Below are positions 34,510 through 42,617 of a stretch of 64,000 nucleotides of DNA, in pieces. Position 1 is the first letter of the stretch. Each line of letters starts with the position of its first letter. Under the pieces are notes generated by a model. It searched no databases. It was not told where the DNA came from and worked only from the letters and a program-made list of their open reading frames with translations. The position numbers and the translations under genes were made by a program. The stretch covers positions 62,001-126,000 of the forward strand of contig NZ_PVTJ01000010.1 of NCBI RefSeq assembly GCF_003002955.1, read 5' to 3'. Source of the stretch: Glycomyces artemisiae (GTDB lineage Bacteria; Actinomycetota; Actinomycetes; Mycobacteriales; Micromonosporaceae).

Positions 34510-35181
34510 CTCCACGTCGACTCGGCGGCGCCTGGTGCGGGTCGCCTCGTAGGCGTCGACGGCCTCCAGCTGCCACCTGCGGGCTGCTTCGAGGGTGAAC
34601 GCCCGGCCGTCCTCCACGTGCGCGTGAGCGACCGCAGCGGCCCGGTCCGGGTCCGGCGCGACCAGTGCTTCCAGCAGCTCGGCGTGCTCCTGGCGCTGGC
34701 GCTCGGGGTCGCGCTCGACGGTGAGGTGGAAGACCCAGCGCATCCGCGCTTCGAGGGGCTCCATGATCTGCGCGAGCAGCGGATTGCGCGCGGCGGCCAC
34801 CAGTTCGCGGTGGAACGCGGCGTTCGCCTCGGTGCGCGAGTCGGCCCGGTCGCGGGGGAGCACGCACGCCTGGAGCTTCAGCAGGTCCTCGGGCGCCGCG
34901 TTCGCGGCGGCGAGGCGCGCGGCGACCGGTTCGAGCCCCGCGCGCACGTCGAACAGGTCCGCGATGTCCTTCGGCGTCGGCACCGTGACGATGCTGCCCT
35001 GGCCCGGCACGGCCGTGACCAGGCCGTCGGCGGCCAGCCGCTGGAGCGCCTCGCGCAGCGGGATGCGGGAGACCTCGAACTCGGCGGCGAGGTCCCGCTC
35101 GATCAGGCGCGCGCCCGGGCGCAGCCCCACGGTGACGATGCGCTCGCGCAGCGCCTGGTAGACCTGATCGGCTCGGCTCAT
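34108..35181 (-). CDS. GntR-family (FCD) transcriptional regulator with read-through C-terminus
   Basis: Residues 1-65 are a winged-helix GntR domain (YQALRERIVTVGLRPGARL, then SRIPLREALQRL). Residues 75-215 form an FCD ligand domain (RAGLEPVAARLAA, then FHRELVAAARNPLLAQIM). Normal FCD regulators end at about 215-235 residues. Here no stop occurs; the frame runs on antisense through maf to 34108 (357 residues), and residue 225 is a TTA codon made by the maf stop. The extension is low-complexity and probably not conserved. GAGGAG precedes the ATG. It faces the amidohydrolase gene across a paired operator. Confidence 0.75.
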   Translation of the reverse strand: MSRADQVYQALRERIVTVGLRPGARLIERDLAAEFEVSRIPLREALQRLAADGLVTAVPGQGSIVTVPTPKDIADLFDVRAGLEPVAARLAAANAAPEDLLKLQACVLPRDRADSRTEANAAFHRELVAAARNPLLAQIMEPLEARMRWVFHLTVERDPERQRQEHAELLEALVAPDPDRAAAVAHAHVEDGRAFTLEAARRWQLEAVDAYEATRTRRRRVDVELPPELVERDLQFTEHAAQQRHREADHGTRVAVDAVDERGAVAVEGEGPGDVQRFARGDVRGDLLVGDFGEVDGGAGGAHDLAVGGGVDEAVAGVERPVVAAHALPARGGLFGAVGLAEDLVPEVEHRVAAEDE

Positions 35182-35212
35182 GGTGCTCCTCGGAGGTGGA
35201 CGGAGGCCCGTC

Positions 35213-35246
35213 AACGGTATACGGTCCAAGATAGTGGTATACCGTT
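35213..35246. promoter_or_regulatory. operator of the GntR regulator
   Basis: AACGGTATAC (35213-35222) and GTATACCGTT (35237-35246) form a perfect inverted pair 14 bases apart. The GTATAC centres are 20 bp apart, two helical turns. It lies between the divergent GntR and amidohydrolase starts and resembles FadR/GntR half-sites. Confidence 0.75.
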
Positions 35247-35279
35247 AACGGCGGGGACCGTGAGGAAAGGACCGACACC

Positions 35280-36458
35280 ATGACCGACCTTCTGCTGCGC
35301 GACGCCCGGCTCTGGGGCCGCGACGGACGCACCGACGTGCTCGTCAAGGACGGCCGCATCGCCGCACTCGGCGACTCGCTCGAAGCCGAAGGCGCCCAGG
35401 TGGAGGACCTCGACGGCGCCGTCGTCGTCCCCGGCCTCGTCGACTCCCACGCCCACGTCGACAAGACCCTCTGGGGCGGCCCCTGGGTCCCCCGCACCGC
35501 GGGCCCCGGCCTCGCCGCCGCCATCGCGTACGGCCGCGACCGCCGCGCCGAGTTCGGCGTCCCCAACCCCGACTTCATCACCGCCCTCCTCACCAACATG
35601 GTCGCCTCCGGCACCACCCACGCGCGCTCGCACGTCGACATCGACCCCGGCATCGGCATCGGCGCCGTCGACGCCGTCCTCGAAGGCGTGCTGCGCCTCG
35701 AAGGCCGCATCGACGTCGAACTCGTCGCCTTCCCCCAGACCGGCATCCTCGTCAGCCCCGGCACCGCCGAACTCCTCGAAGAGGCCCTCAAAGCCGGCGT
35801 CAAGTCCATCGGCGGCATCGACCCCGCCGGGTTCGACCTCGACGCCGAGACCCACCTCGACCTCGTGTTCGCGCTGGCCGCGCAGTACGGCGCCGAGATC
35901 GACATCCACCTCCACGACGGCGGCGACCTCGGCATCCGCGAATTCGACCTCATCATCGAGCGCACCCGCGCCCTCGGCTACGCGGGCAAAGTGGTCATCA
36001 GCCACGCCTTCGCCCTCTGCGACGCCGACGACGCCACCCGCGAGCGCCTCATCGCCGACCTCGCCGAACTCAGGATCGGCCTGACCTCCGTGGCGCCCAA
36101 GAAGATCCTGCCGCTGCGCGAGCTCGACGCCGCGGGCGTCACCATGGGCATCGGCAACGACGGCGTGCGCGACCTGTGGAGCCCGTACGGCACCGGCGAC
36201 ATGCTCCAGCGCACCCAGTGGTTCGCCCGCAACGCCGGGTTCAGCCGCGACTCCGACATCGAACTGGCCCTTGAGGCCGCCACCTTCGGCGGCGCGCGCC
36301 TGCTCAAGATCGACGGCTACGGCCTCGCGGTCGGCGACACCGCCGACCTCGTCGCCGTGCCCGGCCGCACGCCTTCCGAGGCGGTCCTGGAGCACCGCCC
36401 GCGCACGCTCGTGGTCAAGAACGGCCGCGTGGTCGCCCGGAACGGTTCACTCGTCTAG
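35280..36458 (+). CDS. amidohydrolase of the cytosine-deaminase-like family
   Basis: A 392-residue metal-dependent deaminase. HAHVDKT at residues 57-63 is the first metal motif, IHLHDGGDLG near residue 210 the second, VISHAFAL the third, and GNDGVRDLWSPYGTGDML near 293 the catalytic Asp region. Compared with E. coli CodA (HCDE), the catalytic Glu position reads Asp (HLHD), so the substrate may not be cytosine. GGAAAGGACC lies before the ATG. Control by the divergent GntR gene is likely. Confidence 0.85.
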   Translation: MTDLLLRDARLWGRDGRTDVLVKDGRIAALGDSLEAEGAQVEDLDGAVVVPGLVDSHAHVDKTLWGGPWVPRTAGPGLAAAIAYGRDRRAEFGVPNPDFITALLTNMVASGTTHARSHVDIDPGIGIGAVDAVLEGVLRLEGRIDVELVAFPQTGILVSPGTAELLEEALKAGVKSIGGIDPAGFDLDAETHLDLVFALAAQYGAEIDIHLHDGGDLGIREFDLIIERTRALGYAGKVVISHAFALCDADDATRERLIADLAELRIGLTSVAPKKILPLRELDAAGVTMGIGNDGVRDLWSPYGTGDMLQRTQWFARNAGFSRDSDIELALEAATFGGARLLKIDGYGLAVGDTADLVAVPGRTPSEAVLEHRPRTLVVKNGRVVARNGSLV

Positions 36459-36466
36459 CGCTTCCC

Positions 36467-37006
36467 CTAGCGCCACTTGATGCCGCAGCCCATCGACGGG
36501 TAGTGCGGCTCGGGCACCGGCTCGCCCTTGCGGACCCGCTCGATTGCCGACGCCAGGTACTCCCCGGTGACGGGCACGCCGTTGCCGGGGGTCGAGCCGT
36601 CGAACGCGCCGCGGTAGGCGAGTTTGCGGTCCGGGCCGTACAGGAAGAAGTCGGGGGTGCAGACCGCCTGGTAGGCGCGGGCGACCTCCTGTGACTCGTC
36701 GATCAGGTACGGGAACGCCCACTGGGCGCGCGCGACCTGCTCGGCGAGCCCGGCCGGGCCGTCCTCGGAATGCGAGGCGGTGTCGTTGGAGCAGATGGCG
36801 ACCGTGTCGAGGTCGGCCTGGCCCGCGGTGAACGCGCCAAAGGCCTGCTCGATGTGGCGCACGTACGGGCAGTGGTTGCAGACGAAGGCGATCAGCAGCG
36901 CGGGCGCCTCGAAGCCTTCGAGCGACCGCACCTCGCCGTCGAGGTCCGGAAGGGAGAAGTCCGGCGCGGCCGTGCCGAGCGGGACCATGGACGAGTTGAG
37001 GGCCAC
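36467..37006 (-). CDS. thioredoxin-fold peroxiredoxin-like protein
   Basis: A 179-residue protein with an AhpC/TSA-like thioredoxin fold. LGTAAPDFSLPDLDG is the usual opening, CNHCPYV is the redox CxxC-type site, and CTPDFFLYGPDRKLAYRG supplies the cis-Pro and the following strand. The family comprises uncharacterised thioredoxin-like proteins. I chose the GTG at 37006, which gives the family-like MALNSS start; a GTG at 37018 is possible but lacks a spaced ribosome site. It converges on the amidohydrolase gene, eight bases apart. Confidence 0.85.
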   Translation of the reverse strand: MALNSSMVPLGTAAPDFSLPDLDGEVRSLEGFEAPALLIAFVCNHCPYVRHIEQAFGAFTAGQADLDTVAICSNDTASHSEDGPAGLAEQVARAQWAFPYLIDESQEVARAYQAVCTPDFFLYGPDRKLAYRGAFDGSTPGNGVPVTGEYLASAIERVRKGEPVPEPHYPSMGCGIKWR

Positions 37007-37344
37007 GGGAAATCGCACTCCAGAGCTAGGTGGTGGGTTCCATCGTAGAGATTGGAGTGCCCTGGCTCAACCGTCGCAAAACGAAAAGGCGGCGGGGCTC
37101 CGGGCCAGGTGATCGGAGCCCCGCCGCGGGCCGCCCGTCTACCCCACTTCGGCGGACGGCCTCCTGGTGATGGCGGCGAAGTCGCTTGTCGAGCAGGCTT
37201 GGAAGCTCGCCGCCGCGCCATTACCGGGCGTTGGAATAAGCCTAGAACCACCCAATCGACTTGCGAAGTCAAAAACCCGACAAGTGCAGACATTGTCATT
37301 CGTGCATGGAACGGGGTGGTGGAGAGGGGAGTGCGGTCCCGGAG
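37007..37344. other. non-coding region between thioredoxin-like and MerR genes
   Basis: About 340 bases with no supported gene. It contains a strong minus-strand terminator at 37089-37127 followed on that strand by TTTT runs, and a moderately AT-rich block at 37225-37310 with a TTGACT-like hexamer on the minus strand (37272-37267). A short minus-strand transcript starting in this block and ending at the terminator is possible, but the -10 is not convincing. Confidence 0.5.
37089..37127 (-). terminator. intrinsic terminator, minus strand
   Basis: A 14-bp perfect stem (37089-37102 with 37114-37127); on the minus strand it runs into TTTTCGTTTTG. It is 218 bases beyond the MerR stop, so it may serve MerR or a separate small transcript. 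Confidence 0.75.
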
Positions 37345-38019
37345 TCACTCCCCAGTGGACGAATCTTCTTCGTCTTGCACTGATTCCCGTTGTGCCGGTG
37401 GGTATACCCGTGACGACACCTCGACCTGCGCTATCCGCCGCAGCGCCTCGAAGATCGCGTCTCCGAGCACGGTCCCCACGACCATCGCCTCCAGAATCTC
37501 GTCGCGGTCGCTCCGCATCTGGAGCAGCGCGAGGTCGAACTCTGCGACGATCTCGGCCGCCCGCGCGTACTCGCCGGTCATGTCGACCATGTCCCCGAGC
37601 CCGAGCTCCCGCAGCCGTCCGATCGCGTCCGCGAGCGTCCAGACGTAGCCGTGCTCCAGTGGAACCGCGTTCCAGCCGCGGCCGCGGACGATCGCCTTCG
37701 CGGTCTCGACGTCGACCGCCGCGGGCTCCTCGGCCGGGACCTTGTGCTGCGAGAGGGCCCGGCTGGCGACGCCGAGGGTGGAGTCCAGGTCCCGGCGCGG
37801 GTCCTCGATCTCGGTGAGCACCTCGCGGACCTTCGCGATCGGGACCGACCCGACCTCGACCATCGCCCGCACCAGCCGCAGCCGCCGCACGTGCTCCTCG
37901 CCGTACTCGACCTGGTTGTGGCCGCGGCGCTCGCCGCCGGAGAGCAGGCCCTCGCGCACGTAGTACTTGATGGTGGCCGCAGGGACCCCGGTCCTGGCGC
38001 TGAGCTCTCCGATTCGCAT
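37345..38019 (-). CDS. MerR-family transcriptional regulator
   Basis: A 224-residue regulator. MRIGELSARTGVPAATIKYYVREGLLSGG is the MerR winged helix, followed by a VRRLRLVRAMVEVGSVPIAKVREVL dimerisation helix. The effector domain (100-200) is longer than in metal-responsive MerR proteins and helical, with no Cys cluster, so a hydrophobic ligand is likely. It is divergent from the DUF2306 gene, and a perfect 24-bp palindrome lies between them. Confidence 0.88.
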   Translation of the reverse strand: MRIGELSARTGVPAATIKYYVREGLLSGGERRGHNQVEYGEEHVRRLRLVRAMVEVGSVPIAKVREVLTEIEDPRRDLDSTLGVASRALSQHKVPAEEPAAVDVETAKAIVRGRGWNAVPLEHGYVWTLADAIGRLRELGLGDMVDMTGEYARAAEIVAEFDLALLQMRSDRDEILEAMVVGTVLGDAIFEALRRIAQVEVSSRVYPPAQRESVQDEEDSSTGE

Positions 38020-38043
38020 GGGTCTTTCTTACCCGAAGCGGCG

Positions 38044-38074
38044 TTGACTCCGGCTCGTCTCAAGTGATAGTTTC
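38044..38074 (+). promoter_or_regulatory. promoter of the DUF2306 gene
   Basis: TTGACT at 38044-38049 is followed after 18-19 bases by TAGTTT (about 38068-38073), which overlaps the palindrome at 38069-38092. Confidence 0.5.
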
Positions 38075-38092
38075 ACTATCGATAGTGAAACT
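38069..38092. promoter_or_regulatory. perfect 24-bp palindromic operator
   Basis: The left half is AGTTTCACTATC and the right half its exact complement. It overlaps the -10 of the DUF2306 gene and lies 50-73 bases from the MerR start, so it is the likely MerR site; a TetR-type repressor encoded elsewhere could also fit so perfect a palindrome. Confidence 0.8.
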
Positions 38093-38111
38093 CACACCAG
38101 GAGACACCCCC

Positions 38112-38813
38112 ATGACCGCCACCCTCGGGCGTCCGCCCGCCGCCCGCAAAGGCCGGGCCGCCGTGCTCGTCGTCGCGATCCTCAGCGTCGCGATCGTCCT
38201 GTACGCCGTGCCCGCCTACCTCGTGCCCGACGTCGACTCCCGCGTCGGCATCCGCGAGGACGTGCCGTTCCACCTCCCGTTCCTCGTCGTCCACGCCGCC
38301 ACCGCCGGGATCGCGCTGCTCGTCGGCCCGTTCCAGTTCTTCGCGTCGATCCGCGGCAACCACCCGAAGGTCCACCGGATCCTCGGCCGCACCTACCTCC
38401 TCGCGGGGGTCCTGCCCGCCAGCCTGAGCGGGATCGTCGTCGCGCTCCTCACCACCGCCGGGCCGATCCCCATGGCGACCTTCGTGCTGCTCGACGTGTG
38501 GTGGTTCTACTCGGCGCTGCGCGCCTACCGCGCCGTGCGCGCGCGGGACTTCGCGTCGCACCAGGAGTGGATGCTGCGGAACTTCGCGGCGACCTTCGCC
38601 GCGGTCAACTTGCGGGTCTACCTGGGCCTGTTCATCGCGCTCCAGCTGCCGCTGCTCGACGGGTACTACGGCGGGGACTTCGAGCCGCTGTTCGACACCG
38701 CCTACACCTCGGCGGTCGTCTCCTCGATCGTGCTCAACGTGGTATTCATGGAAATCTACTTGCGGCGCAAGCGGAACCGGAGCAACGTCGTCGTGAGCAC
38801 CGCCGAGGCCTGA
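38112..38813 (+). CDS. DUF2306 membrane protein
   Basis: A 233-residue protein with about six membrane spans. FHLPFLVVHAATAGIALLVGPFQF, then HPKVHRILGRTYLLAGVLPA and SHQEWMLRNFAATFAAVNLRVYL are the DUF2306 pattern, with conserved His residues that suggest a redox or metal site. CAGGAG precedes the ATG, and the gene is followed 15 bases later by the acetyltransferase gene, so these two form a small operon under the palindromic operator. Confidence 0.85.
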   Translation: MTATLGRPPAARKGRAAVLVVAILSVAIVLYAVPAYLVPDVDSRVGIREDVPFHLPFLVVHAATAGIALLVGPFQFFASIRGNHPKVHRILGRTYLLAGVLPASLSGIVVALLTTAGPIPMATFVLLDVWWFYSALRAYRAVRARDFASHQEWMLRNFAATFAAVNLRVYLGLFIALQLPLLDGYYGGDFEPLFDTAYTSAVVSSIVLNVVFMEIYLRRKRNRSNVVVSTAEA

Positions 38814-38828
38814 CCACGAGGGAGCAGC

Positions 38829-39254
38829 ATGGGCAGCGAAGCGTACGAGATCTCCACCGACCCCGACCGGCTCGACCGCGACTGGGTCCACCAGGTCATC
38901 TCCACGGACACGTACTGGGCGAAGGGCCGCACCCGCGAGGACATGGACCGCGCGATCGACCACTCGCTCCCGTACGGCGTCTACGGGCCCGGCGGGCAGG
39001 TCGCGTTCGGGCGGCTCGTGACCGACCGGACCTACTTCGCGTGGCTCAGCGACGTGTTCGTGGACCGCTCCGTGCGCGGGCAGGGGATCAGCAAGCTGCT
39101 CATGACGCGGATCGTCGCCGACGCCGAGGAGATGGGCCTCAAGCGGATCCTCCTCGCCACCGGCGACGCGCAGGGCCTGTACCGGCAGTTCGGGTTCGAC
39201 GACATCGGCGACGACTACTCGTGGATGTACCGGGTCTGGGACGCGCGGCCTTAA
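38829..39254 (+). CDS. GNAT-family N-acetyltransferase
   Basis: A 141-residue enzyme. DVFVDRSVRGQGISKLLMTRI is the acetyl-CoA-binding R/QxxGxG/A motif, and LATGDAQGLYRQFGF is the usual C-terminal part. The substrate is unknown. GAGGGAGCAGC precedes the ATG. It is co-transcribed with the DUF2306 gene. Confidence 0.88.
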   Translation: MGSEAYEISTDPDRLDRDWVHQVISTDTYWAKGRTREDMDRAIDHSLPYGVYGPGGQVAFGRLVTDRTYFAWLSDVFVDRSVRGQGISKLLMTRIVADAEEMGLKRILLATGDAQGLYRQFGFDDIGDDYSWMYRVWDARP

Positions 39255-39356
39255 CGCCTTCGCAGGGTGTCCGAGCACTCGCCGGTCCATGATCGGCGGA
39301 CGGGCGTCGCACGGGCGCGCTAGGCTGGTGCGTCCCGAATTCGAGCGAGGAGCGCC

Positions 39357-41498
39357 GTGTCCCAGGAACCAGGCCCCGCCGACGCCCGCCCGGCGGAGGA
39401 CGTCGACACGTCCCACGCCGTGCCCGATCCCGACCCTTCCAGCACGCCCGAGCAGGAGATCGCGATCGAGCAGGCGTTCGTCGACCGCGTCTACGGCCGG
39501 GTCGACGTGCTCCGCGGCGAAGCCGAAGGCAACCGCGAGTCCGGCTACGCCCACCTCGCCGCCACCGTGCCCGGCGCGCGCTATGAGCGCGACGTCTTCG
39601 TGTACCAGGCCGCCCGCCGCATCGCCGACCTCGACTCGCAGCACGAAGGACTCGTGTTCGGGCGGCTCGACTTCGACGACGGGAAGGTCCGCCACATCGG
39701 ACGCCTCGGCGTGCGCGACGAGGAGTACCGCACGCTCCTGGTCGACTGGCGCGCCCCCGCCGCCGCCCCGTTCTACCGCGCGACCGCCGTCGACCGCCAG
39801 GAGGTGGCCCGGCGGCGCGTCATCCGCTCGTTCGGCCGCTCGGTCGAGGAGATCAGCGACGACCTGCTCAACGAGGACGCCGCCGACCGCCTGCCCGTGA
39901 TCGGCGACGGCGCGCTCATGGCCGCCTTGGGCCGCAAGCGGACCGGGCGGATGCGCGACATCGTCGCGACCATCCAGGCCGAGCAGGACGCCGCGATCCG
40001 CGCGCCCGGGCGCGGCGCCACGATCATCACCGGCGGGCCCGGCACCGGCAAGACCGTCGTGGCCCTGCACCGCGCCGCGTACCTGCTGTACCAGGACCGC
40101 AGCCGCTACGAGGCCGCGGGCATCCTCGTCGTCGGCCCTTCCGCGGTGTTCATGAAGTACATCGGCCGCGTCCTCCCCAGCCTCGGCGAGGAGACCGCCG
40201 CCCTGTACTCCCTCGGCGAGCTGTACGCCGGGGTCGAGGCCACCCGCCAGGACCTGCCGCAGGTCGCGGCCGTCAAGGGCGGCACCGTCATGCTGCCGAT
40301 CCTGCGCCGCCTGGTCCGCCAGACCCCGCCCGACGCGCCCGACGAGCTGCGCATGGTCTACCGCGGCGACGTGTTCCGCCTCGACGCCGCCGAGCTCGCC
40401 GCCGCCCGCGCCCGCGTCTTCGAGAAGGAGCCGCGCCCCAACCTCGCCAAGACCGAGGCGGGCCGGGCGCTCCTCATCGCCCTGTGGCGCAAGATCAAGC
40501 CGGGGATCCCCGACGCCGAGCCCGCGAAGTTCTCGCGCGACGTGGGCTCGCGCGGCGAGTTCCTCACGTTCCTCGACCACTGGTGGCCCGACCTCGACCC
40601 CGCCGAGGTCCTCGGCTGGGCCGGCGACCCGCGCCGCCTCGCGTCCGCCGCCGAAGGGCACCTCAAGCACGAGTCCGTGGAGGCCGTCGCCGCGTCGCTG
40701 CGCGAGACCGACTTCTCCATCCCGGATGTGGCGCTCCTCGACGAGCTGCGCATCCTCCTCGGCGTCAAGCCCCAGCCGCGCGGAAGGGACCGCATCCGCT
40801 CCTGGGACGGCATCCAGGAGGTCTCGACCGCTCAGGACCGCTTCTACGACCGGCCCGAGCGCCAGGCCCGCGACGCGTTCTACGAGGACTACGCGCACGT
40901 CATCGTCGACGAGGCCCAGGACCTCTCGCCGATGCAGTGGCGGATGCTGTCGCGCCGCGGCCGCGCCGCCGGATGGACCATCGTCGGCGACGAGGCCCAG
41001 TCGAGCTGGCCGCGCCCCAAGGAGTCGGCCGACGCCCGCCGCCGCGCCGTCCCGCGCGGCAAGATCCACGAGTTCCACCTCACGAAGAACTACCGGAACT
41101 CCATGGAGGTCTTCGAGTACGCCGCCGAGTGGGCCAAGCCCCGCCTGCGCAACATCGACCTCCCCGAGGCCGTGCGCGAGACCGGCATCCCCGTCGAGTC
41201 CAAGTCCGTCGACGCCGACGCGCTCCTCCCCGAGCTCGCCAGCGCCGTCGCCGAAGCCCTCGGCGCCGTCGAAGGCACCGTCGGCGTCATCGCCCCGTAC
41301 GCCCGCCACGCGGAGCTCGCCGCCGTCGTCACCGACGACCGCGTGACGCTGGTGGGCCCCTTGGAGTCCAAGGGCCTCGAATGGGACGCCGTGATCGCCG
41401 TCGACCTCGACGCGGTCGCCGCCGCCCACGGCGCGGGCGTCGCCTACGTGGTCCTCACCCGGGCCACGCAGCGCCTCAAGCGGATCGACCCGCTCTAG
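39357..41498 (+). CDS. HelD-like superfamily 1 helicase
   Basis: A 713-residue ATPase. An N-terminal coiled-coil arm (residues 30-90) precedes GRLDF and DWRAPAAAPFYRA, which mark the HelD/HelR group. Walker A GGPGTGKT is at 226-233, VDEAQDLSPMQWRML near 517 is motif II, and the C-terminal half has ESKGLEWDAVIAVD and VVLTRATQRL. HelD proteins remove stalled RNA polymerase from DNA, and some actinobacterial members (HelR) protect against rifamycins; that role here is inference. GAGGAGCGCC lies before the GTG. The stop overlaps the convergent gene by four bases. Confidence 0.88.
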   Translation: MSQEPGPADARPAEDVDTSHAVPDPDPSSTPEQEIAIEQAFVDRVYGRVDVLRGEAEGNRESGYAHLAATVPGARYERDVFVYQAARRIADLDSQHEGLVFGRLDFDDGKVRHIGRLGVRDEEYRTLLVDWRAPAAAPFYRATAVDRQEVARRRVIRSFGRSVEEISDDLLNEDAADRLPVIGDGALMAALGRKRTGRMRDIVATIQAEQDAAIRAPGRGATIITGGPGTGKTVVALHRAAYLLYQDRSRYEAAGILVVGPSAVFMKYIGRVLPSLGEETAALYSLGELYAGVEATRQDLPQVAAVKGGTVMLPILRRLVRQTPPDAPDELRMVYRGDVFRLDAAELAAARARVFEKEPRPNLAKTEAGRALLIALWRKIKPGIPDAEPAKFSRDVGSRGEFLTFLDHWWPDLDPAEVLGWAGDPRRLASAAEGHLKHESVEAVAASLRETDFSIPDVALLDELRILLGVKPQPRGRDRIRSWDGIQEVSTAQDRFYDRPERQARDAFYEDYAHVIVDEAQDLSPMQWRMLSRRGRAAGWTIVGDEAQSSWPRPKESADARRRAVPRGKIHEFHLTKNYRNSMEVFEYAAEWAKPRLRNIDLPEAVRETGIPVESKSVDADALLPELASAVAEALGAVEGTVGVIAPYARHAELAAVVTDDRVTLVGPLESKGLEWDAVIAVDLDAVAAAHGAGVAYVVLTRATQRLKRIDPL

Positions 41499-42187
41499 GC
41501 CTGCGCCGGCCGCCGGCGCTTGAGGAACCTGATGACGCCGAGGGTCAGGAGGAGCTGGGCCGCGGCGTAGGTGGACATGACGGCGAGGCCGGAGGCGGGG
41601 ATGTCGTAGCCCGCGACGCCGAGGCCGAGGACGGTGTCGGAGACGACGAAGAGGAGGCCGCCCCAGCCGAGGGGGTGCTTCAGGGTGTTCCAGAATCCGA
41701 GCACTCCGGCGAGGGCGGCCATGCCGACGAGGAGCAGGCTGTAGACCGCGACGGGGGCGGCGAGGGGGCCGAGGTCCGTCCACAGCGCGGTGATGAGCCC
41801 GGCCCAGAACGCGAAGTAGCAGATGAGGACGACGCGGCGGTCGGCGAACGCGCGGACGGCGCCGAGCTTGATGAACGCGGCGATGTAGAGGACCTGCATG
41901 ACCGCGAAGAGGCCCATGCCGGTGAGGAACGCGGGCGTGCCGTCGACCAGGAGCGCGATGTCGGCGGCGCAGGCGAACAGCAGGCCCGCCGCGAACAGGC
42001 GGGCGGCGGTCTGGCCCGGGGCGACGGCGGTGAGCAGGTGGCCGAGGAGCAGGAGCGTCAAGGCGCTCTTGCTGACCCACCTGACGGCGTCCCAGCCGAA
42101 GGCGACGGCGAGGAGCTCCACGGCGAGGACTGCGGCGAAGGCCCGGAGCCAGGTGCGGGCGGGGATGCGGGCGAGGGGTTCGGTCAT
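41495..42187 (-). CDS. YhhN/TMEM86-family lysoplasmalogenase
   Basis: A 230-residue protein with eight membrane spans. KSALTLLLLGHLL, FACAADIALLVDG and GGLLFVVSDTVLGL are the conserved family strands, the last two with the acidic residues thought to be catalytic. The family cleaves lysoplasmalogens. TAGCGT lies eight bases before the ATG, so the mRNA may be leaderless. It converges on the helicase gene and overlaps it by four bases. Confidence 0.88.
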   Translation of the reverse strand: MTEPLARIPARTWLRAFAAVLAVELLAVAFGWDAVRWVSKSALTLLLLGHLLTAVAPGQTAARLFAAGLLFACAADIALLVDGTPAFLTGMGLFAVMQVLYIAAFIKLGAVRAFADRRVVLICYFAFWAGLITALWTDLGPLAAPVAVYSLLLVGMAALAGVLGFWNTLKHPLGWGGLLFVVSDTVLGLGVAGYDIPASGLAVMSTYAAAQLLLTLGVIRFLKRRRPAQA

Positions 42188-42215
42188 GGACCGGGACGCT
42201 ACCTGATGCCGCGGG

Positions 42216-42584
42216 TCAGCCGAGGTTCTGGATGTTGATCGTCTCGCCCTGGACGACGTTGCTCGGGGCGCCGTTGTAGAAGTTGTTCTGGAACGTGACC
42301 TGCTGCCCGGCCTGGTTCACCTGCGTCACTTCGATCTTGCGGCCCGCGAGGGATTCGAGCTGCGCGAGGAAGGCGGGGTCGGCGGCGGCGGTCTCCTCGA
42401 TGGCGGCGGCGAGGTCCTCGACGGGGACGCGGCCGGTCTCGGCGCGCATGAGGACCGCTTCCCGCTCGTCGTCCTTGCCGAACCGCTCCTTGACGAAGCG
42501 TCCGGCGGCGACGATGCCGCGGGCCGCCTCTTCGGCGAGCTTCCCGGCTGCGGCGGTGGCGATCGAGACGAGAACCGGATCCAT
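42216..42584 (-). CDS. small helical protein with Asn/Gln-rich end, adaptor-like
   Basis: A 122-residue protein. Residues 1-30 (VSIATAAAGKLAEEAARGIVAAGRFVKERF) are a helical opening seen in many actinomycete proteins of unknown function. Residues 35-78 form a charged helical domain. The end NNFYNGAPSNVVQGETINIQ resembles the 'NVVQG' tails found next to effector-associated adaptor modules of STAND-type systems. That link is tentative. No NTPase partner is adjacent. Confidence 0.7.
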   Translation of the reverse strand: MDPVLVSIATAAAGKLAEEAARGIVAAGRFVKERFGKDDEREAVLMRAETGRVPVEDLAAAIEETAAADPAFLAQLESLAGRKIEVTQVNQAGQQVTFQNNFYNGAPSNVVQGETINIQNLG

Positions 42585-42617
42585 GAGCGTGCCCCTTCGT
42601 CGAGTGCACCGCCCAGC

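Noticed and set aside
37139-37348. A 69-residue minus-strand frame between the thioredoxin-like and MerR genes.
   Set aside because: It has no ribosome site and no recognisable family; it overlaps the possible small RNA region.
38076-42080. A 1334-residue open frame on the minus strand.
   Set aside because: It is antisense to DUF2306, the acetyltransferase and the helicase, and it is low-complexity.
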